This document shows positions 45,520 through 59,310 of a DNA stretch of 64,000 nucleotides, piece by piece. Location of the stretch: the NCBI GenBank assembly GCA_038501195.1, contig JBBPUQ010000010.1, positions 141,501 through 205,500 of the forward strand. Direction: 5' to 3'. The notes beneath the pieces were generated by a model. It ran no database searches. It worked only from the letters and a program-made list of their open reading frames with translations, and was not told the origin of the DNA. A program made the translations under genes and the position numbers. Numbering within the stretch: position 1 is the first letter of the stretch; each line of letters starts with the position of its first letter. The DNA comes from Nemania diffusa. Taxonomy: Eukaryota > Ascomycota > Sordariomycetes > Xylariales > Xylariaceae.

Positions 45520-46776
45520 ATGGACTATCTGCGTTGCTGCTTCTCGCGACGCAAATCGTCGACCACGCCGAGCCACTCCCAACAAGGATCAGCCGGGGAT
45601 TTTAAGACGCTGACGGATCTGCGTCAAAAATGCGAAGCGAATACTTTATCTACAGCAGAGGCCCGGGCTCTCCTCGACGCATCTGGAAAGGTCAATGCAC
45701 CCTTGACCCCCCGTGAGATAGAGGAGCTACACCGGATTCTGTCACCGACTCCCCAGGTTACCAAGCCAGCGACGCCTTCGTCAGTCTCTACGAGAGAGAG
45801 ACCACCACGCACACCGACGAACCATATGTTGCCGGAGATGCAGGCCCAGAGTGACCTGTTCTGCCTACCCGCCGAAGTCAGAGCCCAAATCTGGCGACAC
45901 GCCATTGGTGGCCGGAAAATATATCTAGCAGTGAGAAAGGGAAAGTTAGTCCAGCAGGAAAACATACAACTTCCATATTGGCGACATATCCCTAAGCTCT
46001 TGAATGTGCCTCTGATATGCCGAAGATCGTAGGTTGAGCCTCATACACCGTCCATCCATTTACCAGCTCTCTGTGACATTGTGTAAGGGTCATGGCTGCT
46101 AACGATCATGTGTTTCCCTGGGGGCAGATATCTGGAATCCATTAACCTCTTGTATTCTGCGAACACGTTCGGTTTCGGTTTCGGTTTCGGGTCAGCGGGC
46201 AGTAGCAAGGAATTTTTCACGCAGGCAGACACCCTTCTACTGCCCCAATGCGTTGCCGCCATGACTAGCCTCGAAGTTGGCTTTCACCTCAGCGGAGGCT
46301 ACTCACAGTACTACGACAGCCATCCTCAGGCTTGGGATATCTCGCTTGAGGTCACGGCCCCCGAGCCCCTCTGCAATTGGAATTCCGTATTCAAGGCCTT
46401 GGCACAAATGAAGCAGCTGGAAAGCCTCGTCGTCGTTGTCGTGAGTTACCGCTGGAGTCATTCTCTTCCCTTTCTAGTAACTTGAGAGCTCCCAAAATGT
46501 CTCGGGGTTATGTTTCGGGAGCATGTTTCGAGAGAACTACGCAAAAGAGTAATTACTGACTCCAGCGGTTGTAGTGGGCATCCGGCGATAGGCGGCATGA
46601 GTTTAAGGCCCGGGAGCCAGAACTGAGTGAGTTACCGCTGGAGTCATTTTCTTCCCTTTCTAGTAACTTGAGAGCTCCCGAAATGTCTCGGGAGCATGTT
46701 TCGAGAGCTGTAGAACTACGCAAAAGAGTAATTACTGACTCCAGCGGTTGTAGTCCTCACGTCTCTGGAGGCTTGA
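45520..46776 (+). CDS. DUF7730-type protein, 4 exons, last two introns are introner-like elements; possibly 3'-truncated
   Basis: Member of a large family of fungal proteins with an F-box-like start and unknown function. Exons 45520-46028, 46128-46440, 46575-46626 and 46754-46776 give 298 aa. The N-terminal 110 residues are polar. The domain starts at residue ~113 with 'LFCLPAEVRAQIWRHAIGG' and continues through 'LLNVPLICRRSYLESINLLYSANTF' (quoted in part) and 'LPQCVAAMTSLEVGF', the usual DUF7730 order. The repeated 'GFGFGFG' comes from a short TTTCGG repeat. Without splicing the frame would run into the second intron; removing the two elements joins 'SLVVVV' to 'WASGDRRHEFKAREPEL' and then 'ILTSLEA' before TGA. 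The stop lies about 25 bp before the A+T-rich block, so the natural 3' end may have been lost. Intron 1 (46029-46127) is ordinary in sequence. Confidence 0.78.
46441..46574 (+). mobile_element. Introner-like element, copy B (DUF7730 intron 2, 134 nt)
   Basis: Phase-0 intron beginning GTGAGTTACCGCTGGAGTCA and ending TGACTCCAGCGGTTGTAG. The 13-bp terminal inverted repeat is perfect. It differs from CAF16 intron 2 by about three transitions and lacks 6 nt (CTGTGG/CTGTAG) near the 3' third. It has the same internal GCTCCCAAAA..TTTCGGGAGC hairpin, with one G-to-A change, and the same TACTGAC branch-site candidate. Confidence 0.93.
46627..46753 (+). mobile_element. Introner-like element, copy C (DUF7730 intron 3, 127 nt)
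   Basis: Phase-1 intron, 52 nt downstream of copy B and in the same orientation. It has the perfect 13-bp terminal inverted repeat and GTGAGT/TGTAG ends. It lacks 13 nt of the internal hairpin (the GGTTATGTTTCGG segment present in A and B) but keeps the CTGTAG that B has lost. B and C are therefore not a simple recent tandem duplication of each other. Confidence 0.92.
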
Positions 46777-46846
46777 TTTTCTATTTTTAGCAAGATCTCA
46801 GCTCTGAAGACTTGTTTTGGAAGTCTGTTACAGGAGTCTGTCTTTA

Positions 46847-47100
46847 TAAAAAGTTTTAAACAAAAATCTATTGCGAAAGTCTGTCTTACTATAAAAAATC
46901 TGTTTTATTATAAAAAGTCTATTTTATTATAAAGCTATTTTAAGTTTTAAATAATATTTATATGTTATAAAAGTTTATTATAAAAGTTTATTTTTATAAA
47001 AAGTTTTAAATAAAAATTTATTATAAAAATCTGTTTTATTATAAAGAGTTTATTTTATTATAAAACTATTTTAAGTTTTAAATAATATTTAAAGCTAAAT
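46847..47100. repeat. Decayed tandem duplication, period ~150 bp
   Basis: A block starting AAAAGTTTTAAACAAAAATC near 46847 and a second starting AAAAGTTTTAAATAAAAATT near 46999 both run through CTGTTTTATTATAAA and end TTTTAAGTTTTAAATAATATTT. Differences are mainly C/T and G/A. Confidence 0.65.
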
Positions 47101-49239
47101 TTACTGTTTAATATTTTTATTTTTTTAATATATAGTTTTATATTTAAAAACTTTAATTAAGCTAAAATTGTTTTAAAAAAAACTTAAGCTTTTTTTTATA
47201 TTAAAAAAGTTTTTTTTTATATTAAGCTTTTTTTTTATTTATATATTTAGCTTATATATATAGTTTGTTATTTTATTAATAAAATAATTAATATTTAATT
47301 AATATTTTAGTTAATTTATACTAAAGCTATATATTAGCTAGATTTAATAGTAATATATATATATTATTTTTTTAATTTCTGCTACTATATTTATAAAAAG
47401 TTTTAAAATATTATATTTTGCTAACTAATATATTTTATTAAAAGCTGCTTTTAAATTAAATAGAACAAAAATTTTATAAAAACATTAAATTATAAACTGA
47501 AATATATTAAGTTTTATAAATATAAGTTTTATATATATACTAGATACTATATTATTATTTTTTAATTTAAAAAGATTAGTTTTTGTAAGCAAAAATAACT
47601 ATTTATTAATTTACTTGTTTATTTTAAATAATTTAACAGCTTTATTAAATTTTATATTTTTAATAAATATTAAAGTTAATAATTTATTTATTAAAAAGCT
47701 ATATAAACTAACTATTATTTAAGTAGCTGTTATTTTTTTGTTAGTTAACTTGTAATAAATAATACTGTTAAAGCCGGTAATATTAATTATTTATATATTA
47801 AAAGTTTTTTAGATGTTTTATTGATTTATAGTTTTAAATATAATTTGATAATATATTTAAATATTAAATAATATTATAATAAAAAAATAGCTTAAGTTAT
47901 AATATATTATTTAATTTTATAGTATATTAAAAAAGTTGTATAATTTTAATTAGATCAAATGTTAAAACTATAAGTTAGCTATATTAAATAAAATAAATGA
48001 CTTAATTATTTTTATTTTTTTATTTTTGATTTTATATTTTTTTTTATAATAGTGTAGCATATTTTATTATAAGATTTATTTATTTATTATTTAAAAGTAT
48101 TATATTTATTTTTTTATAGTTTTTTATTTAACGCTAGATTTTATAAATAAAATATTTATATTTAAAAGTTTTTAATATTATTTTAATACTATATTATTTT
48201 TTAGAATATTTTTATAATTGTTTTAATTAGATTTTTTGTTTAATTTAATATGCTAGTAATTTTTGTAACAAATAAAAAGTATATTTTGTTATTTTTTAAT
48301 AAATTTATAATTTTAAAAAAAATAAAAGTTGTTATTTTTATAGTTTAGATATTTTAAGTTTAAAAAATATAAATCTAAAGTATTAAATGTTTTTAGTTTT
48401 AATAGTTTATTTTTAGCAAGAAAATAAATATGCTTTTATTAAAATAACAAGTAAATAATTAAAAAGTTTTTATATTATTAATAGCAATATATTAAAACTA
48501 GTAAAAAATATATTTAATAGATATTAAATAAAAAAATAATAATAATATTAAATTTAACAAATTATTATATTAAAGTCGATATTAAAAAAGTAGATATTTA
48601 AAGTTGCAATTAAAACTAAATGTTAAAATTATTAAAAAAATAGCAGAAATTTTAAAACTTAATATAATTAGATAAATTTAAAAGTATATTAAATAAATTA
48701 GTAAATTTTTTAGTTTTAATAAAATTATTTTATTATAATAAAATAAAATATGTTTATATGCTAAAAGTTATTTATTATATATTTTAACTTTTATATTTTA
48801 TTAAAATTGTTTTATTTATATATTATAAAAATAATAAAAATTGTTATAAAAAATTTATAAAATATTATAAGTATTAAAAAATATATATATTTAGTTTGAT
48901 ATAAGCTTGTTAATAACAATTGTAAATTATAATTTATTGTTTTATTAGAAAAAAAGTCTACTTTTTTTTAAGCTTTTGTATAACATAGGTATAAAGTCTT
49001 GAATTAATATAGCTATATATAGAATAGTACTTTTTTACTAATATTATTTATATCTATTTTAAATAGTTTAAATAATTAAATAGTTTAATAATATAGCTAA
49101 TCAATATTAAATAAAAATTTATATAAAACTGTTTAAAAATAATTATTTCAAAAATATTAAAAATATTATTAATAGATTATATAATTGATTTTTGATTTAA
49201 AGGCTTTTTTTTAAAGTAAATGCTTTAATATATAAAAAA

Positions 49240-49600
49240 GGTAAATTTTAAAAGTTAATAAATAAAAACTTTAATATAAAAATTAGTTTAAATTTAAAAA
49301 AAGGGTTAAATCTAAATTTGAAAATAAAGATTAGTTTAAATTTAAGTATAAAATAGGTTTTAATTTTAATAAAAAAAATCAGTTCAAACTTGAAAAAAAG
49401 GTTAAATTTAAACTAAAAAACAAAAATTAGTTTAAATTTAAATATAAAATAAGTTTTACTTTTAATAAAAAAGATTAGTTTAAATTTGAAAATAAAAATT
49501 AGTTTAAATTTAAAAAAAAAGTTGAATTTAAATTAAAAAGTAAAAATTAGTTTTAATTTAAAAAAAAATTGTTATAAAAGTATTTAGTTTAAATTTAAAA
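49240..49600. repeat. Degenerate tandem array of TTAGTTTAAATTTAAA units
   Basis: At least eight variants of AAAATTAGTTTAAATTTAAA/TTAAATTTAAACTAAA follow each other at irregular spacing of about 30-60 bp. Confidence 0.6.
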
Positions 49601-52600
49601 AATAAAATAAAAATAATGTTTATATATAAAAATACTTTTAAAAAAAAAAATTAGCTTTAGTAAGCTTTTTTATTAGCAATAGTTTTAAAAGTTTTTAATA
49701 TAATTTTAAAGAAAATATTATAAATATAGTTTTATTTTTGCAATTTTGTAGCTTTAAAGATATATATATGTTATTATAAAGCTTGTTTTTTATATAAGTG
49801 CTATTAATAGCTTAGTTTATATAGCTATAAAAGCTAATAAAGTTTAATTAATTAAAATATTATATAAAGCTAGTGTTTAAAGTTTTTATATTTTTATTTT
49901 GTTTAAAAGTTAAGTTTAAATATATAATATTTAAGTTATTTCTGTTTATATAGTATTAGTTATATTGTAATAGCAAAATATAAAAATATATACTTTAAAT
50001 AATAAAAAAAATAATATTAGCTTAAATATTTTTTTTATATAATTTTAATTAAGCTTAAAAAAATTATATTTATTTTTTAAGCTTTTTTAATATTAAAACT
50101 AAAGCTTAAATGTTAAAGTTATTTATATTTAAATAAAATTTATTTAATAATAAAAAGTTTAAGTATAAACTTATAAAAATATAAAAGTTTTAATTTAAAA
50201 TATATTTTATATAGTAAGTATTTAAAATTTTTTATTTTTTAAATTTTATAAAAGCAGAGTTTAAAGTTAAAATAATTAAACTTTTAATATTTATTAAAAA
50301 TTAGTTATATAGTAGCAACAAAAAATCTAAATATATATTTTTAGCAGTAAAAAAGTTATATGTAATAGCTTAAAGCTTTAAAATAAGTAAGTTTTTAAAA
50401 ATATTATATTTAGTAACTAAAATCGCTAGTTTTATAGCAAAAGCTATTTTTTTTTATAATTTAAAGTTTGAATAAAAAAAAGTGTTTTAATATTTTTAAA
50501 ATAATTAACTTTAAATTATATAATTTAATACAATAACTTTATTACTTTTTTATTAATTAAATTTATATTATTTAAGTTTTTAGTTTAAATTTAATATTTA
50601 AAAATAACTTTAATAAAGCTAATTTTAAAAATATTATTAATTGTTTAATTTATATCGTTTAAATAACTTTATAAAATAACGATATAATAATTACTATTTA
50701 TTATATTAAAAGTAATTAAGCTATTTATTATATTAGTTTAAAAATATTATAAAATTTGCAACTTATATATAATATATTTTGTTTTAAAAACTTTGACTGT
50801 TTTATTGTTAATTAATAGGCTTTTTTCGATATTTTTTAGTTTAATTTATATTTAGTTTTTTTTTAAAAAGTTTTTAAAAATAAACTTAAATAAAACTGTT
50901 ATTTTAACAAATATTTAAAAAATATAAAAAGTTTGCATTAATAAATAGTAAATAATTATATTGTATTTTAAGTTAAAAGTATAATAATCAATCAAAATAA
51001 AAAAAAAAAAACAGAAAAAAATAAGTAATAAAAAAACAGTTTTTATAATAAATTATATATGTTGTATTTATAAATATATTTTAAATATTTATATATTATT
51101 TTTATTTATATATTAAAATAGCTATATATATTAAATATAGTATTTAAATGTTATAATATTTTATAATATTTTAAAAGTTTTTTGTTATATTTAATATATT
51201 ATTTTTAAATAGCTATATATATTAAATAGCTATATATATTAAGTAAAAACAGTGTTTTTATTATTAAATAAAAGACTTAAATATTATTAAACTATACATT
51301 TTTTTATATTTTGCTAATATTTGATTTTTTATGTTATATTTAATATATTATATAAAGTATTTATTAGCTTTTAGTTATTTATACCGATTTTTTAAAGATT
51401 TAATTTATTTTTAAATAAAATCTTTTTTTTTGCTGCAAAGGTTTTTGTTTATTTATTGTATCTAGCTTATGTTATAGCAACATTTTTGTATATATTAAGT
51501 ATATAATTTATTATATTATAAACTAAAAACTAGATAGTTATATTATTAGTATTAATAATTTAGTTCTAAAGTTTAAGCTATTAAAATAAGCAATTAAATA
51601 TTAAAAAGCTGTTAAAAATAATAAATTTAATAAAGTAATAAATGTAATTTTTAAAAGTTAAATTTAGTAAAATATAAATAAAGCTATAGCTAATTATAAG
51701 CTTTATAATTTTTAGTTTAAAATTAATTTTTTATAAAAATATAACAATTTTATTATTAAAGTTTATAAAAGTTAATAAAAGCAGTTTATTTAAAGCAAAG
51801 TTTATTAGTTTATTTTTTAGTTTTAATATTTAATTTATAGTTGTTAATATAAATATATCGGTATATTTATATTTAAACTAGATTTAACTAACAATATAAT
51901 AGCAAATATTTTTATTATATTATATTTTAAATAATTAACTAGTTTTTTTTATAATTATATTTAAAGTAGCAACTTTTTTATATTAAATATTAAATAAATG
52001 CTAAAAGTAAATATAACTAGTTTTTAAAACAAATTAAATAATTTCTGCTATTTTTTAATAATTATTTTTAATATAAAAAAACATAAGATTTAAAACAGCT
52101 ATATAAGCCGATTATAAAATATTTATAAAAAAAGCTAAGTTGTTATAAAAAAAAAAAAGTGCTAGCAACTAATATATATTATTATTATAAAAAAAGCTTA
52201 AAAATATAATATTTAAATATAGCTTTTTATTTACTATAAGATTTAATATAATTTAATATATTAAATTAAATAGATATATTTATATAGTTATATAATAATT
52301 AATTAAATAAGTATTAAAAAAAAAAAAAACTTTAAGATTTAGCTAAATTATATTATAAAAAAAGTTTGATGCTATAACTAAAGAGCTAATATTATAATTA
52401 AAAGTTGATATATTCTGTTTTATTAAGCTAGCGTTATATTTAAAGTTTTATAATTAATATTTATATAATTTATTTATTAAATTTTTTTGCTAAATTTATT
52501 TATTAATTGATATTTTTAATTTATTAAAAATAATAAATAAATATTTTAAAAAAATATAATAAATAAAATATAAATATAAAAAATAAACAAAATAAAAAAA

Positions 52601-55146
52601 AGATATATATATAATATAAAAGATTTTGCTAATTATTATATTGTTTATTGCTAAAATAATTTAATATTAATTATATATTAAGCTTTTGTAAATATATACT
52701 TATAACTACTAGTTTATAACTTGTTATTAAAAATATAAAATTATAATTTAATAAAAAAAATAGATATTGCATTTATAGCTATTAAAAAATTTAATATAGT
52801 ATATATATTTTATAAAATATATATGTTTTTGTTACAGCTAATATAACAGTTTATTATATTTTTTCTTTTTATTTAGTTTTTTGTTTAAAATTAAAGTTTA
52901 ATATTTGTTTTTTTTTATATAGCATTTAGTTATATTTATTTTTAAACTAAAAAAATATTAAAATAATAACTATATTATTTAGTAGATTTATATTTATTAT
53001 TGATGTTTTATTTATTATAAAATAAAAATATATATTTTTATAAGTTTTATAAATTATTTTTATAAAAGTTTTTTGCTATAACTTAAAATAAAAATATAAG
53101 TTTATATTTAAATTTTAAACTAATAAAGTAATATTGTTATAAATATAACAAAAATAAACTTTTATTATAAAATATATTATATTAGTAAAAACTATAGTAA
53201 ATATATTAAAATCGAATATTTATTATTAAAAATCAATTATTATAAATAATTTAAAATAAATATAACAATAGCAACAATTAAAATAATAATTAAACTAAAA
53301 GCAAGTAAATATATTATAATAATTAATAAAGTAATAGTAATAAAATTATAATAAAATAAAAATAAAATAATATTTTTGTTAAAATAGCAATAAAAAAGCT
53401 TGTAATTTTAAAATAACAATAAAAAAGATAATATAAATAGTTTATATTTTTAAATATATTTTAATTAAACTAATAATAAAAATATATAATATAGTTTTAA
53501 AACTAAGTTAAAAGCTTTTTTATTAAAGTTATAAAATTAAATTAAAAAGTTTTTTTAATTTAATATAATATATAAAAACTATTTTATTTTTTGAAGCTAT
53601 TATTTTATTGTTTTATATTTTTTTTAATATTTGTAACATTTAAATATTAAACTAGTTTTTTTGACTTTTTATTTTTAATATTTTTTTATATAAACTATTA
53701 TCGATAATATTAACTATAAATATCGAATATATATTTAATATTATAATATTTTAATTATTTAATTTATTTTAAACTTTAGTTTTTAATAAATAAGTTTTAT
53801 ATTTATAGCTAGTTAAATTATTATTGATTTAGTTTTTTTGATTTATTAACTGTTGCAGCTTTTTAAAAAAATATGTTTTATTTTAAGCAGTAGCTTTAAG
53901 TCGACTGTTTTTATTTTATAGTATAGCTAATAATAAAAATATAAATCGATTATTTATAGAGCTAAATATAATAAATCGAAAAATATATGTTATTTTTATA
54001 ATTGTTTTAAATATTTTTTTAAATTTGTTACTATTTTAATATAGCTGAAACTAAGTTTTTATTTAATTAAGCTATATTATTTTATATTTATTTTATATTA
54101 TTTTAGTTTTAACTATTTTTTTTTTAATAAATTAGTTTAGTTTAAAATAAAAGCTATTTTTTATTTTAGTAATAACTATATAGTAGTATTTATTGCTATA
54201 GTTTAGTTTATATATTTAAAGCAGTAGCTAGTTTATAAGCTATATTTTAATAGATTATATTTAGATTTTAGTAAAAATTAGCTAAGTTGACTTTTTAATT
54301 TTGCATTTTAAACTAAATCAGATTTTAATAGCAACTAAAACAAAAAGCTGTTTATATATTATTTGTAGTATTATTTATTAGTTTTAGTATAGTAATAAAA
54401 TAAAAAACAGTTGTTAAAGCTTATTTATATTGTAAAAATTAAAAAAATATATTATTATAGCAGGGTTTTGTAACAGAGTTTTTTAATAAAGTTGAACTTT
54501 AAATAAAAATTTAAAAAATAAGCTGTTTAATAGCTAGAGCAAATATTTATAAAATATAAAAAAAACTAAACAATTATTATAAAAAAAAATAAACAATTAT
54601 TTTGTTTATATAAATTATTTTGTTTTTATTTAATAATAATAGTATAAACATTTTAAATTAATAATATTTTAGATATTTTATAAAATATAGTTTATATTTT
54701 TATATATATAAGCATTTAAAACTATTTAATATTAAAAAATAATATAATTTTTATAGTAATAATATAGTTTATTAAATAATATTTAATTAGCTAAACTAAA
54801 AGTTTATAATATTATAAATAAACTATAAAGCTATTTTAGTTAGCTAAACTAAAATATTTTATAACTTATTTACGACTTTTTTTTTATATTATAATATTAT
54901 AAGATATTATTTTTTTAAACTTTTTATTTAATTTTTTTTAAGTTTTTTTAACTTTTTAATTATATGCTAGTTTTATATTAATATATTAAATACTAAAACA
55001 ATGTTTTAGCTAGTTAAATTAAAATATTTTATGATTTGTTTACGATTTTTTTGCTATATTATAATAACTATAAAATATTATTTTTTTAGACCTTTTGTTT
55101 AGTTTTTTTTTAGTTTATTTAACTTTTTAAAAACTAAAGTAGTTTT

Positions 55147-55490
55147 ATATATATAATTATGTACTAGTTTTATATTAATATATTAAATACTAAAATAACT
55201 AATAAAAACTTATATTTAAAAGTTTATAAATATTGTTTTATATTAAAATATATATATAATTATATATTAGTTTTATATTAATATATTAAATATTAAAACA
55301 GCTAATAAAGCTTTATATATAAGCTAGTAAAAACTAATATCTAAAGGTTTACAGATATTACTTTATTTTATATTAAAATATATATATAGTTATATATCGG
55401 TTTTATATCGATATATTAAATATTGAAACAGCTAATAAAGCTTTATATATAAGCTAGTAAAAACTAATATTTAAAAGTTTATAAATTTGT
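55147..55490. repeat. Three tandem units of ~100-130 bp
   Basis: Each unit begins ATATATATA(A/G)TTATxTA, continues with TTTTATATTAATATATTAAATA (third unit with TATCGATA), and includes GCTAATAAAGCTTTATATATAAGCTAGT in units two and three (quoted in part). Related half-units lie at about 54960-55145. Confidence 0.7.
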
Positions 55491-58400
55491 TACAAAAAGG
55501 AGAAAGCACTGCTAATTAATATATATTATTAATAGAAATAATAGTTACTAAATTTATAGCTTATAAAGTTTTAATTAAAGCTAAACTAACAAAATAAAAT
55601 AAATTAATATACTGAAAACTTTTTAAATTATACAATATATCGGTTGATTAAGCTATATATATTTAAATTAAAAGAAACAGTTTATATTTGTTATATTTGT
55701 TTCAGTATTTACTTTTTTTCTATAAGCTTATATAATAAAAAATAAAAAGCAAATAATAAAGTAATAATATTTGTTTGTTTAACTGATATAAATAGTTTTT
55801 GTTATCTAAAGTTTTATAAAAAATAAAAAATGTTATATTATAATTTGTTATCTGGAGTTTTAACTAATAGCAATAGTGTAAATTTAAATAAATAATATAT
55901 TATAATATATTTATATTTAGTTTATTTTTTTATATAATATAGTAATAAGCTATAAGCTATAGTTTTTTTTTTAATATAAAATAGCTATAGTAAATAAGCT
56001 ATAAATTTAAATAGTTTTTTTATAATTTAAACTGTTGTTTTAAAATATAAAAATATATTAGCAATAAACTAAAAAAACCAAAAATAAAAAAGCTTTAAAT
56101 AATGCTTATATTATAAGTTTTAAGCAAAAGCTACTATTAATTTAGTTGTTATTACTTTTTATATTATTTAAAACAGCTAGTAAAATATATTTAGTTTATT
56201 GTTGTTTTTAAAATAACTAAATAATATTAAACTAGCTTTATTATTAAAAGTTAAAAAAATCACTTATATTATTTAATATATTTTATATTTTATTTTTAAA
56301 ATAAAAATATTTAATATTATAATTTAATAATAATAAATAAAAAAAAAACATAGCAAAAAAACAGCAAGTCTTAATAAAAAAAGTTAGTTGTTTTTTAGTT
56401 GCTTTTTTTTTAGTACTAGCTATTTTTTATAATATAGCTTTTTTTTTAAAAATGTTATTATTTTTATTTATTTAATTATATATTTTATTTTTCTTGTTTT
56501 CAACTGCTAAAATAAATATATAAATCTAGAAATACTATAAGCTAAGCTGTTAATATATATACAATATAATAGTCAAAAGTACTTTTTATAACTTAAATTT
56601 TATAAAAGCAGTTAATTTGTTACAATATATTTAAAAATAATATAAATAAAATAAATATAACAAAATATCAATATTTATTATTTAAGTATATCTATTAGTT
56701 TTAACTGTTAAAAGCTATATTAATAAAACTTAATTGTTAAATATAGTAATAGTTGATATTAATATCGATATTAGTACTTCTTTTAATATATTTTTGCTTT
56801 TGCTAATATTTTAAATGTTGGAAATATTTATAACTTATATAGCAGTATTGCTAATACTATCGGTGCTTTTTTTAGATCTAAAGTAAATAACTTATAAAAA
56901 AGACCTATATAATATAAACTATTTAAAAGTTAAAGAGCTTTTAAAGCATATTTGTTTTTAAAATGTTATATTAATATATAATATAGTTGTTTTTAAAAAG
57001 TATCTGGGCTAGATTAAAAGTATTTAGTAGCTGTTTTAAAGCAAAAAAAACCATTTAAAAAGCTATATATTTTAATTAATAGTGTTATAAAGGCTAAGTA
57101 TATCTTATTTAAATATATATATTATTTAGTTTAAAAATTAGCAAATATTTAAACTAGAAGCTTTTGCTAATTTATTAAAGTTTAAAAATTATGCTTTTGT
57201 TAACTTTAACTATATAGTAAATGTTAAAAAAATATATTATTTTTATTAAAGTTAACATTAATATAGCTTATAAATATATAAATATAATAACTATATAATT
57301 ACTTTAGTTTATATAATTATATAATTTAAAAACTAGCTATAAATTAAAGTTTAGTTTAATACTTTTTTTAAATCTAGCTTATATTAACAGCAAAATAGTT
57401 TATATAAATGTTATAATTTATTTTATATAAACTTGTTTTATTTTATATATAAGCTAATTTTATATAATATTTATTATTAAATATATTAAAAGTATATATT
57501 ATTTTCATAAATTTATAGCAAAAATATTTTACTAAAATATTATTTTTATAATTTATTATATCTAATATAAATAAACTGTTATATTTTTTATATTTTACTA
57601 TTGCTTTATTAATAATAGCTATATAGCATACTTTGTTTATTATATTTAAAATATATATTATTTAAGTATTTATTTTTAAATAAATATATAAGTTTTACTA
57701 AATATTTTTTGCTTAGTTTTTATAGTACTAATATCTAATATTTGAAAATTAGTTCTTTTTATTACTAAAAGCTATCTAAGCAGAATTTTTCGACCTAGTT
57801 ATATAAAAGTAAAATAATTTTTATTATCTAGCTTTTATCTGTTAGCTATATAGCTATATCAAAAGTTTTAATAAAATTGCTAGCTTATAAAGCTATATTT
57901 AAGCAAAATATATTAATTATAACAAAAAAAAGAAAATAAAAAAAGTATAGCAAACTGCTATATTATAAAAGTTATATTTAAAAATAATTTGTAATAATAA
58001 ATCTAACTTTATTATAACTAAACTAGCAGCTATTTTATAAAATAGTTTTTTATAAAAAATTGTTAAAACTTAGTTTATATAACTATTATTTATTAGCTTA
58101 AAAAAAATTGAATATACTATAATATATTTATTTATAATATTAAAACAAAGCTTAAAATAAAGTAAATATATAAAAGTTAATAAAAAGTAAAAAAAAGTAA
58201 ATAAAAATAAATAAAAGCAAAAAATAATATTAGCTAATTATTATTATTAAACTTTATTATTTAACATAAATAACAATTTTTAAATATTAAGAAATTATTA
58301 ATAGTATATATATCTAGGAATAAATATATAAATAAAACTAATAGCACAAAATTTAGTTTAGTTTTTATTTAATAAATATTTTATTATTATAATATATAAA

Positions 58401-59058
58401 CCACTTTAATCTTTTTTATATTTTAGCTATAATAAGCTGTAGGTATTATTATTTTTTGTAAAATTAAACAATTGTAGAAATTAAATATACTTTTTAATTC
58501 TTTTTTATTAAAAAGTATATAATTATATTATTAAATTATTAGCTTAATATATTTGTATTTTAATTAATTAAACATATTAAAATAGCTCTAAAAATAGCTT
58601 TACTTTTTTTAAAAACTATTATTTTTAATATTTTTATTACTATTATTTTTTAATATAATTTATATATAAATGAAAATATTTTTAACAATGATTTTAATTT
58701 TTTAATATTATAAAAAGTATATAAAACTTAATAATAGCTGATTTTACTTTAAATTAAAAATAGCTATACTAAAACCTAGAACTTAGAACTAAAAATCTAT
58801 TAAAACTTATTAAAAAAAAAAATTGAACTAATTATATAAACAAGTAAATAAAAACTTTATTAATTAATCTTTTTAATTATATTTTAATTAACTAAAAGCT
58901 TTATAAAAAACAATAACTTTTAAAATATTAAAAAGTGTAAATTTTTAAAAAAATAAAGTTGTAAATAAATAGTTAAAAATGACTTTTTTTTTTACTACTA
59001 TTAGTTAATAAATATGTTTTAACAATTAACTACTTAATATATAAAGTAGTAATAAAAA

Positions 59059-59310
59059 CCTAGTTTTAGTTTATTTTTTTACTATTTTTAACAATATAAT
59101 TAATTATTTTATTAAAATTTAACAATTACCTTTTTTAATAATATAATTAGTTATTTTATTTAATGTAATCAAAAAATTTAATTAAAATAATAATAAAGAC
59201 TTAGTTTTGCTTTAACTTTTTGCTATTATTAACAATATAATCAATTATTTTTTACTAAGATTTAATAACTTTATAAACTTTATATATTTAATATAATCAA
59301 AAAGCTTAGT
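59059..59310. repeat. Two decayed tandem units of ~150 bp
   Basis: CTTAGTTTTxxTTTA..TATT(T/A)TTAACAATATAAT(T/C)AATTATTTT..TTTAATxTAATCAAAAA(A/G) occurs twice in direct orientation, about 150 bp apart. Confidence 0.55.
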
